A stretch of DNA of 64,000 bases from Buchnera aphidicola (GTDB taxonomy: Bacteria; Pseudomonadota; Gammaproteobacteria; Enterobacterales; Enterobacteriaceae): the NCBI RefSeq assembly GCF_900128725.1, contig NZ_LT667500.1, positions 186,001 to 250,000 of the forward strand, read 5' to 3'. The position numbers were made by a program, and so were the translations under genes. The notes under the pieces are model-generated. The model was not told where the DNA came from, did not search any database, and saw only the letters and a program-made list of their open reading frames with translations. Of the stretch, positions 1 through 10,166 are shown one piece after another (within the stretch, counting starts at the first letter, position 1; every line of letters begins with the position of its first letter).

Positions 1-1
1 A

Positions 2-850
2 GTCTGTCGAGTTCAATTGTTTAATAATATTACATACATAATGCAAGTGGCAAAACAAAAAATTATGTCTGTACAATCTCAACAGAATGATTTATTTAAA
101 TTTAACGACTCTTCATTGCCCAAGCTTTTAAAAAGTAGAGATAGGCATCAGAAATCAATGTATGATATTAGTTTTTATCAGATAACTGAAAAAAAATTAC
201 AATGGGAAAAAGAAACGTTGGGATTATGGTTAACTAATCACCCTAGTAAGAACTTTTTAAAAGAAATGCAATTTTATACTAAAAGAATTAAATTATACGA
301 TTGTTTATTACGAAATGAAACGAGTAAAATAATACTATCTGGGGTTATTTTTTCGATTAAAACTGCTTTTACAAAAAGTAAAAGAAAATTTTTTATTATT
401 ACGTTAGACGATTCATATAGTCGATTAGATGTGTTTTTTTTTAATTATAATAATATTCCTATGGAGCAATTTTATGATCAAAAACATGTTATTGTTGTCA
501 TTCAAGGGAAATTATCATTTGATTCTTTTACTCATCGTTCAAGAGTACTGGTCAACCAAATAAATAGCATAGAACAATTCCGATTAAGCCAACTTTCTTG
601 TATAAAAATTTATTTTAAAGATAATATTTTAAGAGATAATAATATATTTAATTTGTTATATAACTATTTAATCAATAAAACTTGTAAAGGGAATATTTTA
701 TTAGATTTTATTTTACCTTCAACTATATCCAGACAACATAAATTATTTGAAGCCGTGTATATGATATTTCCAGATAATAATCTGTTAAACTATTTAAAAA
801 CTTTAGAAGAAAATATAGTAATTAAGTTAAGCTATTCTACACATGAATAA
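2..850 (+). CDS. dnaE: DNA polymerase III alpha subunit, C-terminal part (partial)
   Basis: This is the last 282 codons of the replicative polymerase catalytic subunit. The 5' end lies outside the window and the frame is open from base 2. Seen: the ERETLGL-like junction appears as KETLGLWLTNHP, followed by an OB-fold stretch (FFIITLDDSYSRLDVFFF) and the C-terminal domain that in E. coli contacts the tau/beta subunits. The polymerase active site (PHP and palm domains) must lie upstream, so it cannot be judged here. The gene ends 4 bp before the convergent end of proS. The TTG at base 17 is simply an internal Leu codon, not a start. Confidence 0.93.
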   Translation, partial: VCRVQLFNNITYIMQVAKQKIMSVQSQQNDLFKFNDSSLPKLLKSRDRHQKSMYDISFYQITEKKLQWEKETLGLWLTNHPSKNFLKEMQFYTKRIKLYDCLLRNETSKIILSGVIFSIKTAFTKSKRKFFIITLDDSYSRLDVFFFNYNNIPMEQFYDQKHVIVVIQGKLSFDSFTHRSRVLVNQINSIEQFRLSQLSCIKIYFKDNILRDNNIFNLLYNYLINKTCKGNILLDFILPSTISRQHKLFEAVYMIFPDNNLLNYLKTLEENIVIKLSYSTHE

Positions 851-854
851 AATA

Positions 855-2480
855 TTATAAATTTTTAGTTTTTATTATTGTCTTAATTAGCCCAATAATC
901 ATAGATATCAAAATTCTAGTTTTTTGATTTTTTTTTCTACAATAAAATTCAATTTCTTTTGATTTTATTGTATTTTGGCTAATAATAATCCCATAGGGAA
1001 TGCCAATTAAATTCATATCTGCAAATATTTTTCCAATACTTTCCTTTCGATTATCGAATAAAACATCAATTTTTTCATGAATTAATTTCTTGTAAATAGA
1101 TTTTGCGACTTCTTTTATTTTTTTACATTTATGCATGTTTATAGGAATAATAAATACCTGAAATGGTGCAATGCAAAGCGGCCATATAATTCCATGATTA
1201 TCATGATTTTGCTCGATAACTGAAGATAAAATTCTATTAATACCTATTCCGTAGCAACCCATATATAATAATTTATTTTTATTGTACTTATCTTGAATTA
1301 AGAAGTTTCTATCTTTAGAATATTTTTTTCCAATTTGAAAAATATGACCAATTTCTACGCTGTTCTTTTTCTTTAATATGGCGCTTTTAGTTTTGTAATA
1401 AAAAACATTATCAATATTATTCATAGTAATGATTTTATTAAAAATAATTTTTTTATTCCATACGATAGGGGTTAATTTTTTATTGAATCTATGTGTATGA
1501 AAAACAAAATAAGGTAAATTAATTATTTTAGATTCAGCGATAACAAACATCCTTTTATTAATACAGAAGTCTTTGAAATTTGTCCATTGATAAGACAGTT
1601 TTTTTGACTTAGATGTTATAAACCGGATAGGGCTACTAAGCACAGGAATGTTCTCTAAATCTTGAACGTTTATGGGATCATTTTCACGTATGAGAAGAAT
1701 GGCTGTGGTATATTTAGATTGATCAGATTTTGTTTTTAATAAATAGGTTTTTATTTTATTTTCTTGTTGATTAAATTTACTTGAAGGTACAGCATAATTA
1801 GATGTTTCAGAAAATATAATTTCATCTTCTCCAATGTTAGTAATGGCATGAAATTCATGTGATAGCGATCCTCCCATCATTTTAGAATTTGATTTGACGA
1901 TTTTAAAGTGCAATTTAAAATAATTAAATATTTTTATATAGAGCTCTTTAATTGTTTCATATGTTTGTTGGAGTGATTTTTTATTAATATGAAAAGAATA
2001 TGCGTCCTTCATGAAGAATTCTATAGAGCGGATAACACCGAATCTTGGTCTAATTTCATCTCTAAATTTTTTTTGTATTTGATAGAAGACAATGGGTAGC
2101 TGTTTGTGAGAATTAATTTCTTGGCTGAAAATATAAGTTACGACTTCTTCATTAGTGGGGCTTAATATATACTTTTTTTTTCGTCGATTAGTAATATTCA
2201 TTAGTTCTTCGCCGTATAGCTTCGCTCGTCCGCTATGATCCCACAAACTTTTTGGCTGTATAACCGGCATGCAAATTTCTAGATAACCGTGTTGGTTCAT
2301 GATGTTAGAAATAATTTTTATAACTTTCTTGATTATTCTATACCCAGTCGGTAGCCACGTGTATATCCCAGAAGATAGTTTTCGGATCATTCCTGATCTC
2401 AGCATTAATTGATGGCTGATAGATTCTGTATGTGCTGGTTTTTCTTTGATAGTAGAAAGCAAATATTTTGTAGTATACAT
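855..2480 (-). CDS. proS: Prolyl-tRNA synthetase with eroded editing insertion
   Basis: Charges tRNA-Pro with proline in the cytoplasm. It is 541 aa against 572 in E. coli. Class II motifs are clear: motif 2 as FRDEIRPRFGVIRS (about residues 139-152), FMKDAYSF after it, and a motif 3 region CYGIGINRI near residue 413, followed by an anticodon-binding domain (VLFDNRKESIGKIFADMNLIGIP). The insertion (INS) domain between motifs 2 and 3, about residues 231-374, which in E. coli hydrolyses Ala-tRNA-Pro, is shortened by about 30 residues at its N-terminal edge and lacks the GPGSLGP loop. Aminoacylation looks intact; editing is doubtful. The start ATG is the only one that keeps the TKYLLST N-terminus. 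It is divergent from flhB. Confidence 0.95.
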   Translation of the reverse strand: MYTTKYLLSTIKEKPAHTESISHQLMLRSGMIRKLSSGIYTWLPTGYRIIKKVIKIISNIMNQHGYLEICMPVIQPKSLWDHSGRAKLYGEELMNITNRRKKKYILSPTNEEVVTYIFSQEINSHKQLPIVFYQIQKKFRDEIRPRFGVIRSIEFFMKDAYSFHINKKSLQQTYETIKELYIKIFNYFKLHFKIVKSNSKMMGGSLSHEFHAITNIGEDEIIFSETSNYAVPSSKFNQQENKIKTYLLKTKSDQSKYTTAILLIRENDPINVQDLENIPVLSSPIRFITSKSKKLSYQWTNFKDFCINKRMFVIAESKIINLPYFVFHTHRFNKKLTPIVWNKKIIFNKIITMNNIDNVFYYKTKSAILKKKNSVEIGHIFQIGKKYSKDRNFLIQDKYNKNKLLYMGCYGIGINRILSSVIEQNHDNHGIIWPLCIAPFQVFIIPINMHKCKKIKEVAKSIYKKLIHEKIDVLFDNRKESIGKIFADMNLIGIPYGIIISQNTIKSKEIEFYCRKKNQKTRILISMIIGLIKTIIKTKNL

Positions 2481-2701
2481 CTCTTTTATCCTAAAATAGG
2501 TAAATTATTAGATACAAAGAATATAGCATAGATTAAGTTATTAATTATGTTTTTTTATTTAATAAAATCCATGTTTTTTTAAAACTCAGTTTCATGATAT
2601 ATATCGGTGATCTTTGGGCAAGATAGTAAGGATTTTTATTTTTTTAGTTTGAATAAGAATATTTTTATTATAATGAAATATTTATTTAAAAGGTATAGTT
2701 T

Positions 2702-3818
2702 ATGAGTTATAGTCAAAGTGAAGATAAAACTGAATCCGCTACTCCGCATAAAATTAAAAAGCTTGAGGCTTATGGGAGAACGCATCATTTATATGATTTA
2801 AATTCTTTTTGTATATTGTTGTTTTTTTTTTTTATTATTCTATTTTAATAGGAAATGTATTTTTTTTTCTTTTACGAGATTGATAATAGCTGCTTTAAGC
2901 TTCAATACTGATTGCTCGGATATACAAAAATTGTTTTGTTTAGTTTTCTTGCCATATATAAAAAATTTTATTTTATTTATTTCTGTATTATTTGTTGGAA
3001 TATGCATAATATTATTATTATCTCCTATGCTTCTTTATGGAAAAATAGTTAAAATTAGATTTCTAAAAATTAGATTTACTTCTTTCAACTTTATAACGAA
3101 TCTAAGCAATAAAAATTTTTCACATGTATTTAGGCGATGTGCTAGTACTTTTATAAAGATGATAATGATTATGTATAGCTCTCTTTATTTTATGTGGTAT
3201 AACTATCAAAAACTGGATTATTTGTTTAATACATCATTATCGAATAATTTAATATTCAGTTTTAATTTTATCTGTAAGTATATATTGGTAGTTATGACTG
3301 TTGTTTTTGTTATAGCCATCAGTGATACACTGTTTCAGTATTTTCAATATTTTAATTCTTTAAAAATGACCGTTCGGGAAGTTAGAGATGAGTATAAAGC
3401 ATTAGAAGGAAATCCCTTAACTAAGCAGAGAGCTCAGTCTCTAGCACAAAAATTATCAAACCATTCTATTATATCTGAATTTATACAGTCGGATGTAATT
3501 ATTTTTAATACCATGAATTACGCAATAGCTATACAATATGTTCCAACGAGTATGTTAGCGCCGAGAATATTAACTAAAGGGTCGGGCGACATGGCTTTAA
3601 GGATGATAGAGGTTGCTAAAAAAAATAATATTCCCGTATTTATTTCTGATTCTTTTGTAACTTATTTATATTACAACTCTTCTATTGGAAATTATATACC
3701 TAGTAATTCACATCAATCAATAGCAAAAATTTTATCTTGGGCTTGGAGATTGAAGCGCTGGCAAAGACGCGGAGGTGTTTATCCAGCCATGCCTATTATA
3801 TCTTTTGATATCGAATAA
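2702..3818 (+). pseudogene. flhB: Flagellar export protein FlhB, frameshifted in a poly-T tract and lacking the NPTH cleavage site
   Basis: Membrane component of the flagellar type III export gate. The N-terminus (MSYSQSEDKTESATPHKIKK) starts at ATG 2702 with an AAGG 9 bases upstream, and runs to a stop at 2846-2848. The remainder is in another frame, from about 2823 to 3818. The shift falls at T12 (2822-2833); a second T9 (2860-2868) may also be involved, because the third frame between them reads a better membrane helix (SILIGNVFFFLL). The rest matches FlhB throughout: four hydrophobic segments, then a cytoplasmic domain ending AKILSWAWRLKRWQ. The self-cleavage motif NPTH is replaced by N-T-M-N at 3507-3518. 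It lies 21 bp upstream of flhA. It may be decoded by slippage; as DNA it is broken. Confidence 0.85.
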
Positions 3819-3839
3819 TTTTTTTAGGAGAACAAGTTC

Positions 3840-5933
3840 TTGATAGGAAATATATTTTCTTTTTTATCGAATTTTAAAAAAATTAATAATCATTTGTGGT
3901 ATCTTTTATTCATACCGGTATTTATTTTATCGATTCTTAGTATGCTTATTCTTCCCCTTCCCCCCTTTGTTTTAGATATGTTTTTTACTTTTAATATTGC
4001 ATCAGCAATAATAATTTTAATCGTTGCTATACGCACAACGAATGTATTAAATTTTTCTTCGTTTCCCACTATTTTGCTTTTTTCAACTTTATTTCGATTA
4101 TCTTTAAATGTTGCTTCTACGCGCGTGATTTTGTTAAACGGACATACTGGTTCTTGTTGCGCAGGTCATGTTGTTGAATCATTTGGGTTTGTTTTAATTG
4201 GCGGAAATTTTTTTATTGGTTTTATAATCTTTATTATTTTAATAATAATAAATTTTTTAGTTATTACCCAAGGTTCGGGAAGAATTGCAGAAGTGGGTGC
4301 TAGATTTGTTTTAGACGCTCTTCCAGGCAAGCAGATGGCTATAGATTCCGATTTAAATACTGGGATGATTTCTGAAAAAGAGGCTGTAAAAAGGAGGATT
4401 AATGTACATAGAGAGGCTAATTTTTATGGCGCTATGGACGGAGCTAGTAAATTCATCAGGGGAGATGCGATTGCTGGAATTATGATTATGGTAGTCAATT
4501 TAATTGGCGGATTTGTTGTGGGTATTGTTCAGCATGATATGCTATTTTTAGAAGCGGCTAAGGTATATAGTATCCTTACCATAGGAGATGGATTAGTTTC
4601 TCAGATTCCTTCTTTAATCGTGTCGATTGCTTCAGGTATTATTCTAACTCGCACAGGTTCTAAAAAAATTGACGTTGGGACTCAAGTTTTTCACCAGCTC
4701 TTTAATAATGCTCAAATATTTTTTTTAAGTGGTGTTATTTTTTGTGTGTTAAGCTTCATTCCTGGCATGCCTAATTTTATTTTTTTATTTTTTTCAATTC
4801 ATTTATTGGCATTATCTTGGTATTTAGATAATAAAAATATTAAAAATAAAATGATTTCTAGAAGATCTGACTGTAAAGAATCAAATATATTTAATTTATC
4901 TTGGGATGACGTTCAATTTGAACCCTTTTCTTCTATAGAATTAAGTTCTATTTTCTTCAACCCGGCTTATAAAGAAAAATATAATTATTTATTAAAAAAT
5001 TTATTTCTTTTAAGGAAAAATATAATTCGAGATTTTGGTTTTTTAATTCCAGATATTCGTATTGTTCAAAATAATAAGTTAAAGGATGGTCAGTATAGAA
5101 TTTTAATCAAAGGCGTTGAATCAGGATCAGGACGCATTTTTTTAGATAAGCTCTTAGTCATTCATCACGGAGAAAATGTTATTTCTTTTCCTGGAAAAAA
5201 AATTGAGGAATCTATTTTTGATTCTCCTGCTTTTTGGGTAGACAGTTTTTCCGAAAAAGATATTATTGAAAAAAATATTTTAATTGTGAATCCAAATAAT
5301 ATTATTATTATGCAGTTAAATAATAGCTTGCAATCGTGTTTACATGAATTATTTGGTTTTCAAGAAACTCAGCAGTTGTTAGATCGAGTGTCCAAACAAT
5401 ATCCACAGCTAGTGGATCATTTAATACCTGGTATTATTTCCATTACTACACTTCAAAATGTTTTAAAAAATTTATTAAGGGATAAAATTTCTATTAGAGA
5501 CATTATCACCATTTTAAACACTTTAATAAAATATGGTGATAAATTGAAAGACAATATTGAAAAATTAACGCATGTATGTCGAATAGCGTTAAGAAAATTA
5601 ATTACTCAAAAATTTTTCTTGAAAAACAAATATATCAATGTTATTGGATTAAGCGCAGAGATAGAAAATATATTATTAAATGTAATTAACAATAAAAGCA
5701 GTCAATTAGAGCCTATTTTTTCAGAAAAATTAATTCAACAAACTAAATTTTCAGTGGTATTACAAAAAAAAGATAAACTACCTTTAGTTTTATTAGTTAA
5801 TCCGCGCTTGCGCTCGATATTATCTGAATTATTTGCTATTAGTGTTTCTAATTTAACTGTATTGTCTTTCTCAGAAATTTCTGAAGGAAGAATAGTAAAA
5901 ATTAATCACATTATTGGAGCTCAAAAACTATAA
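3840..5933 (+). CDS. flhA: Flagellar export gate protein FlhA
   Basis: Large export-gate subunit (697 aa; E. coli 692) forming the nonameric ring under the flagellar basal body. Seen: about eight hydrophobic segments in residues 1-330, including the family motif region LILPLPPFVLD and the highly conserved cytoplasmic loop QGSGRIAEVGARFVLDALPGKQMAIDSDL (charged FHIPEP-family loop), then a soluble C-terminal domain with LLDRVSKQYPQLVDHLIPGI. The start is TTG at 3840, with AGGAG 9 bases upstream; no ATG fits before the first helix. Probably co-transcribed with flhB. In Buchnera these proteins serve hook-basal bodies without filaments. No damage is visible, in contrast to flhB. Confidence 0.95.
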   Translation: MIGNIFSFLSNFKKINNHLWYLLFIPVFILSILSMLILPLPPFVLDMFFTFNIASAIIILIVAIRTTNVLNFSSFPTILLFSTLFRLSLNVASTRVILLNGHTGSCCAGHVVESFGFVLIGGNFFIGFIIFIILIIINFLVITQGSGRIAEVGARFVLDALPGKQMAIDSDLNTGMISEKEAVKRRINVHREANFYGAMDGASKFIRGDAIAGIMIMVVNLIGGFVVGIVQHDMLFLEAAKVYSILTIGDGLVSQIPSLIVSIASGIILTRTGSKKIDVGTQVFHQLFNNAQIFFLSGVIFCVLSFIPGMPNFIFLFFSIHLLALSWYLDNKNIKNKMISRRSDCKESNIFNLSWDDVQFEPFSSIELSSIFFNPAYKEKYNYLLKNLFLLRKNIIRDFGFLIPDIRIVQNNKLKDGQYRILIKGVESGSGRIFLDKLLVIHHGENVISFPGKKIEESIFDSPAFWVDSFSEKDIIEKNILIVNPNNIIIMQLNNSLQSCLHELFGFQETQQLLDRVSKQYPQLVDHLIPGIISITTLQNVLKNLLRDKISIRDIITILNTLIKYGDKLKDNIEKLTHVCRIALRKLITQKFFLKNKYINVIGLSAEIENILLNVINNKSSQLEPIFSEKLIQQTKFSVVLQKKDKLPLVLLVNPRLRSILSELFAISVSNLTVLSFSEISEGRIVKINHIIGAQKL

Positions 5934-5962
5934 TATAAACTTTTCATTAAGCTTAAATGTTT

Positions 5963-7678
5963 TTACATTACTGGCACTGTATTGATTCCCAATAAATATA
6001 ATCCTTTTTTAATTATTTTAGCAGTTAAAATAGATAGTTTAATTCTACTAACTTTGATGTGCGTTTCTCTTACGAATAATATAGAACAATTTTCGTAAAA
6101 GTTTGAAAATTTTCCAGCTAATTCGTACAGGTAATTGCACATCAAATGCGGTGTGCCTTTTTTTTCTAGTATGTGTACTGTCTCTTCAAATTGCAAAATA
6201 GTCATGATTAATTTTCTTTCAAAAATAGTGAAAATATTTATTTTATATGAGTCCATGGCATGGGGCAAGATAGCTTTTTTAATTACAGATTGAATTCTAG
6301 TATATGCATATTGTATATAAGGAGCGGTATTCCCTTCTAACGATAACATCTGGTCCCAATCAAAAATGTAATCTGATGCTCTATTTTTAGATAAATCGAA
6401 ATATTTTATTGCACCAATTCCAATATTTTCTGCAATTTCAGTTATTTCTTTATCTGTCAGGTTTTTATTTTTTTTTTCTATTATCTTTTTCGCTCTACTA
6501 ATTCCTTCAGTTAGCAAATCCATTAATTTTATTGTTTCACCATATCGAGTTTGAAAAGGTTTTTTGTTTTTATTTAAAATCATACCAAATGAATGGTGCT
6601 CTAATAACATTTTACGTGATACGTAATTTGCCTTTTTAGCGATTTCCCACACTTGTAATAAATGCTGTTTTTGCCTGCTATCAACATAGTAAATTATTCG
6701 ATTTGCTTTTAATACATGTCCGCGAAATTTTAAACAAGCAATATCTGTTGTAGTATATAGATATGCTTTATTTTTTTTTTGTATCACTACTCCCATTTTT
6801 TCGCCTTGACGATTTTTAAAATTATTTAAATACACGATAACGCGACCATTATCCTTCACTGCAATTTTTTTTTTCTTTAAATCTGCAATAATTTCTGGTA
6901 ACATAAAGTTATAAAAACTTTCTCCCCGAATATCACTAGGTTTGAGTAGAACGTTTAATTTTTTATATATTAATTGATTTTTTTGTATTGTTCTTTTTAC
7001 TAATAGTTTCCATATTTTTATACATTTTGCATTTTTATTTTGTAGTTTCACGACATTTTTTTCTGTTTTTTCTAAAAAATCAGGGTTATTTTTGTATTTT
7101 AAATATGCTTTTTGGTATATTGATTCGATGTTATCGATAGATATTTTTTCTTGTGATTTTAATTGTGTAATTAATATTCCAAATTGCGTGCCCCAATCAC
7201 CTATATGGTTCTGTCGAATTACAGTATAACCTAAAAACTTCATGACTCTAGCGGTTACATCTCCTAAGATAGTAGATCTTAAATGACCAATGTGTAGTTC
7301 TTTTGCTATATTAGGTGAAGAATAATCAACAACAATAGTTTGTATTTTATTTTTTTCAAAATTAAAATTTTTTAAATTAAACATTTTATTGGCGTGTTCA
7401 CATAACCAGCTAGATTTTAATCTAATATTAACAAATCCTGATTTATGTGCATATATTTTTTGATATATGTTGTAGTTTTTGAGGGAATCAGTAATTTTTT
7501 CTACTAATTGCTTTACGGATAAGAGATTTAAATTTTTCAGTCTAATAATTCCGTTAACTTGGTAATCAACATCATTATTTTTTATGTTTCTTTGAACTAC
7601 TGGGTTAAAGCTTGCGGGTATATTATTGTCGTTAAAAATTTTTTTCATTTCTTTTGTAAAAAATTTTTTAATATTCAT
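5963..7678 (-). CDS. argS: Arginyl-tRNA synthetase
   Basis: Class I synthetase charging tRNA-Arg, 571 aa (E. coli 577). Seen: N-terminal Add1 domain, the HIGH signature in SPNIAKELHIGHLRSTILGD near residue 130, the DWGTQFG motif of the Rossmann fold, a LEGNTAPYIQYAYTRIQSV segment at the start of the anticodon-binding domain and the usual C-terminus ending ...VPVM. The 3' end is 29 bp from the convergent flhA stop. Upstream (higher coordinates) lies the leader region of the divergent 16S rRNA gene. Nothing is missing or odd apart from extreme AT bias and Lys/Asn/Ile enrichment. Confidence 0.96.
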   Translation of the reverse strand: MNIKKFFTKEMKKIFNDNNIPASFNPVVQRNIKNNDVDYQVNGIIRLKNLNLLSVKQLVEKITDSLKNYNIYQKIYAHKSGFVNIRLKSSWLCEHANKMFNLKNFNFEKNKIQTIVVDYSSPNIAKELHIGHLRSTILGDVTARVMKFLGYTVIRQNHIGDWGTQFGILITQLKSQEKISIDNIESIYQKAYLKYKNNPDFLEKTEKNVVKLQNKNAKCIKIWKLLVKRTIQKNQLIYKKLNVLLKPSDIRGESFYNFMLPEIIADLKKKKIAVKDNGRVIVYLNNFKNRQGEKMGVVIQKKNKAYLYTTTDIACLKFRGHVLKANRIIYYVDSRQKQHLLQVWEIAKKANYVSRKMLLEHHSFGMILNKNKKPFQTRYGETIKLMDLLTEGISRAKKIIEKKNKNLTDKEITEIAENIGIGAIKYFDLSKNRASDYIFDWDQMLSLEGNTAPYIQYAYTRIQSVIKKAILPHAMDSYKINIFTIFERKLIMTILQFEETVHILEKKGTPHLMCNYLYELAGKFSNFYENCSILFVRETHIKVSRIKLSILTAKIIKKGLYLLGINTVPVM

Positions 7679-7953
7679 ATATTTTCCTATATATAAATGA
7701 ATAATTGTATCGGAACAACGGTTATATTTTTAATTTTAATTATTTATAAAAATATGTTATAATTATTATATATTAAGTATTTAATATTTCAAAAGTATAT
7801 ATGTTTTTAAAAAAAACATAGATTTTATAGGCCAAACACTCGCTTATTTTATCAAAAATCAAAAAATCACGAACGCGATTTTTTATAGTATAAATTGTAT
7901 TTACTATAAATTATAATAATGTATTTTATTTTTGATAAATGTAAAAAAATATG

Positions 7954-7984
7954 TTGACTTTTTTTTAAAAATCTATAATATAGA
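7954..7984 (+). promoter_or_regulatory. Probable 16S rRNA operon promoter
   Basis: TTGACT at 7954-7959 and an overlapping -10 block TATAATATAGA at 7974-7984. The spacer is 14 to 19 bp depending on which hexamer is used; TAATAT at 7976-7981 gives 16. It lies just upstream of the processing stem, where an rrn promoter is expected. No UP element, Fis site or second P1/P2 promoter is evident, although the whole region is A/T rich. Confidence 0.5.
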
Positions 7985-8021
7985 TCTTGTGATAAAAATG
8001 TTCTTTTAAAAAATATTTCAG

Positions 8022-8053
8022 AAAATTTATGTGGGCGCATGAAAATCAAACGT
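8022..8053 (+). repeat. 5' arm of the pre-16S processing stem
   Basis: This 32-base stretch is complementary to 9691-9722 beyond the 3' end of 16S. The pairing blocks are AAATTTATGTGGGCGCA and ATCAAACGT, separated by a 4-base unpaired patch. In the precursor transcript the two arms would form a long stem looping out the 16S rRNA, the classical RNase III substrate; rnc is encoded in this same window. The GC-rich core GTGGGCGCA stands out from the surrounding AT-rich DNA. Confidence 0.85.
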
Positions 8054-8120
8054 TCAGATAGAAATTATTCACGGCTAATTGAAATTAAAAAAGATTAGTC
8101 TTGCAATAAAAGTTATACCT

Positions 8121-9681
<1,561 letters not shown>

Positions 9682-9690
9682 AAATATAAA

Positions 9691-9722
9691 ACGTTTGATT
9701 GGATTGCGCCCACATAAATTTT
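9691..9722 (+). repeat. 3' arm of the pre-16S processing stem
   Basis: Complementary partner of 8022-8053: ACGTTTGAT, then a short internal loop, then TGCGCCCACATAAATTT. It begins 10 bases after the mature 16S 3' end and ends 17 bases before tRNA-Ile. The arm is kept despite genome-wide AT drift, which implies that the 16S precursor is still released by RNase III-type double cleavage. Confidence 0.85.
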
Positions 9723-9739
9723 TTGATCTATATCTAAAC

Positions 9740-9816
9740 AGGCTTGTAGCTCAGCCGGTTAGAGCACACCCCTGATAAGGGTGAGGTCGGTGGTTCAAGT
9801 CCACTCAGGCCTACCA
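9740..9816 (+). tRNA. tRNA-Ile (anticodon GAT)
   Basis: A 77-base cloverleaf whose 7-bp acceptor pairs AGGCTTG with the strand ending in GGCCT, with D-loop GCTCAGCCGGTTAGAGC, anticodon loop CTGATAA (GAT at 9774-9776), T-arm GGTTCAAGTCC and an encoded 3' CCA. It matches the E. coli rrn spacer tRNA-Ile almost exactly. It is the first spacer tRNA after 16S and is presumably excised from the rRNA transcript. Confidence 0.97.
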
Positions 9817-9826
9817 CATTACATAA

Positions 9827-9899
9827 GGGGCTATAGCTCAGCTGGGAGAGCGCCTGCTTTGCACGCAGGAGGTCAGCGGTTCAATCCCGCTTAGCTCCA
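9827..9899 (+). tRNA. tRNA-Ala (anticodon TGC)
   Basis: A 73-base cloverleaf: acceptor GGGGCTA/TAGCTCC, anticodon TGC at 9860-9862 in loop TTTGCAC, and a T-stem AGCGG/CCGCT with a compensated base-pair change relative to E. coli. The discriminator A at 9899 is followed directly by ATTTT, so no CCA is encoded and nucleotidyltransferase must add it, unlike the neighbouring tRNA-Ile. It is followed by the A/T palindrome TTTAAAAAATTTTTTAAA (9902-9919), which may help to end the transcript. Confidence 0.97.
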
Positions 9900-10166
9900 A
9901 TTTTAAAAAATTTTTTAAATCCAGCTTATATTATAATTTTTGTTATTAATTATATTTTTATTTTTATTTACCCCTCCTTGAAATTTTTATTTATTTGATT
10001 AAATATATTTATATTTAAAATAAAAAATTTTAAATAAAAAAATTTCTATTTTTTTACAAAAAAAATATTATTTTTTATTTTATAAATTAATATATATTTT
10101 TATATCAATATTTTTACGTGTACGTAATCTTGTATTTTATTAAAAATAATTGCTCAAGTAATAAAC

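Larger units (their letters stand above)
7679..8120. other. Intergenic region between argS and 16S rRNA (promoter and leader)
   Basis: About 440 bases without a convincing gene; a 60-codon minus-strand reading frame here covers the rRNA leader and is not supported. The first part is plain AT-rich DNA serving the divergent argS start. The second part holds a sigma-70-like promoter (7954-7984), the 5' arm of the 16S processing stem (8022-8053) and about 70 bases of spacer to the mature 16S 5' end. Confidence 0.7.

Noticed and set aside
7867..8049. 60-codon minus-strand frame upstream of 16S
   Set aside because: It overlaps the rrn promoter and processing-stem arm and has no recognisable motif.
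9900..10166. Possible rnhA remnant divergent from dnaQ
   Set aside because: The 267 bases are almost pure A/T and no RNase H motif could be read on the minus strand.
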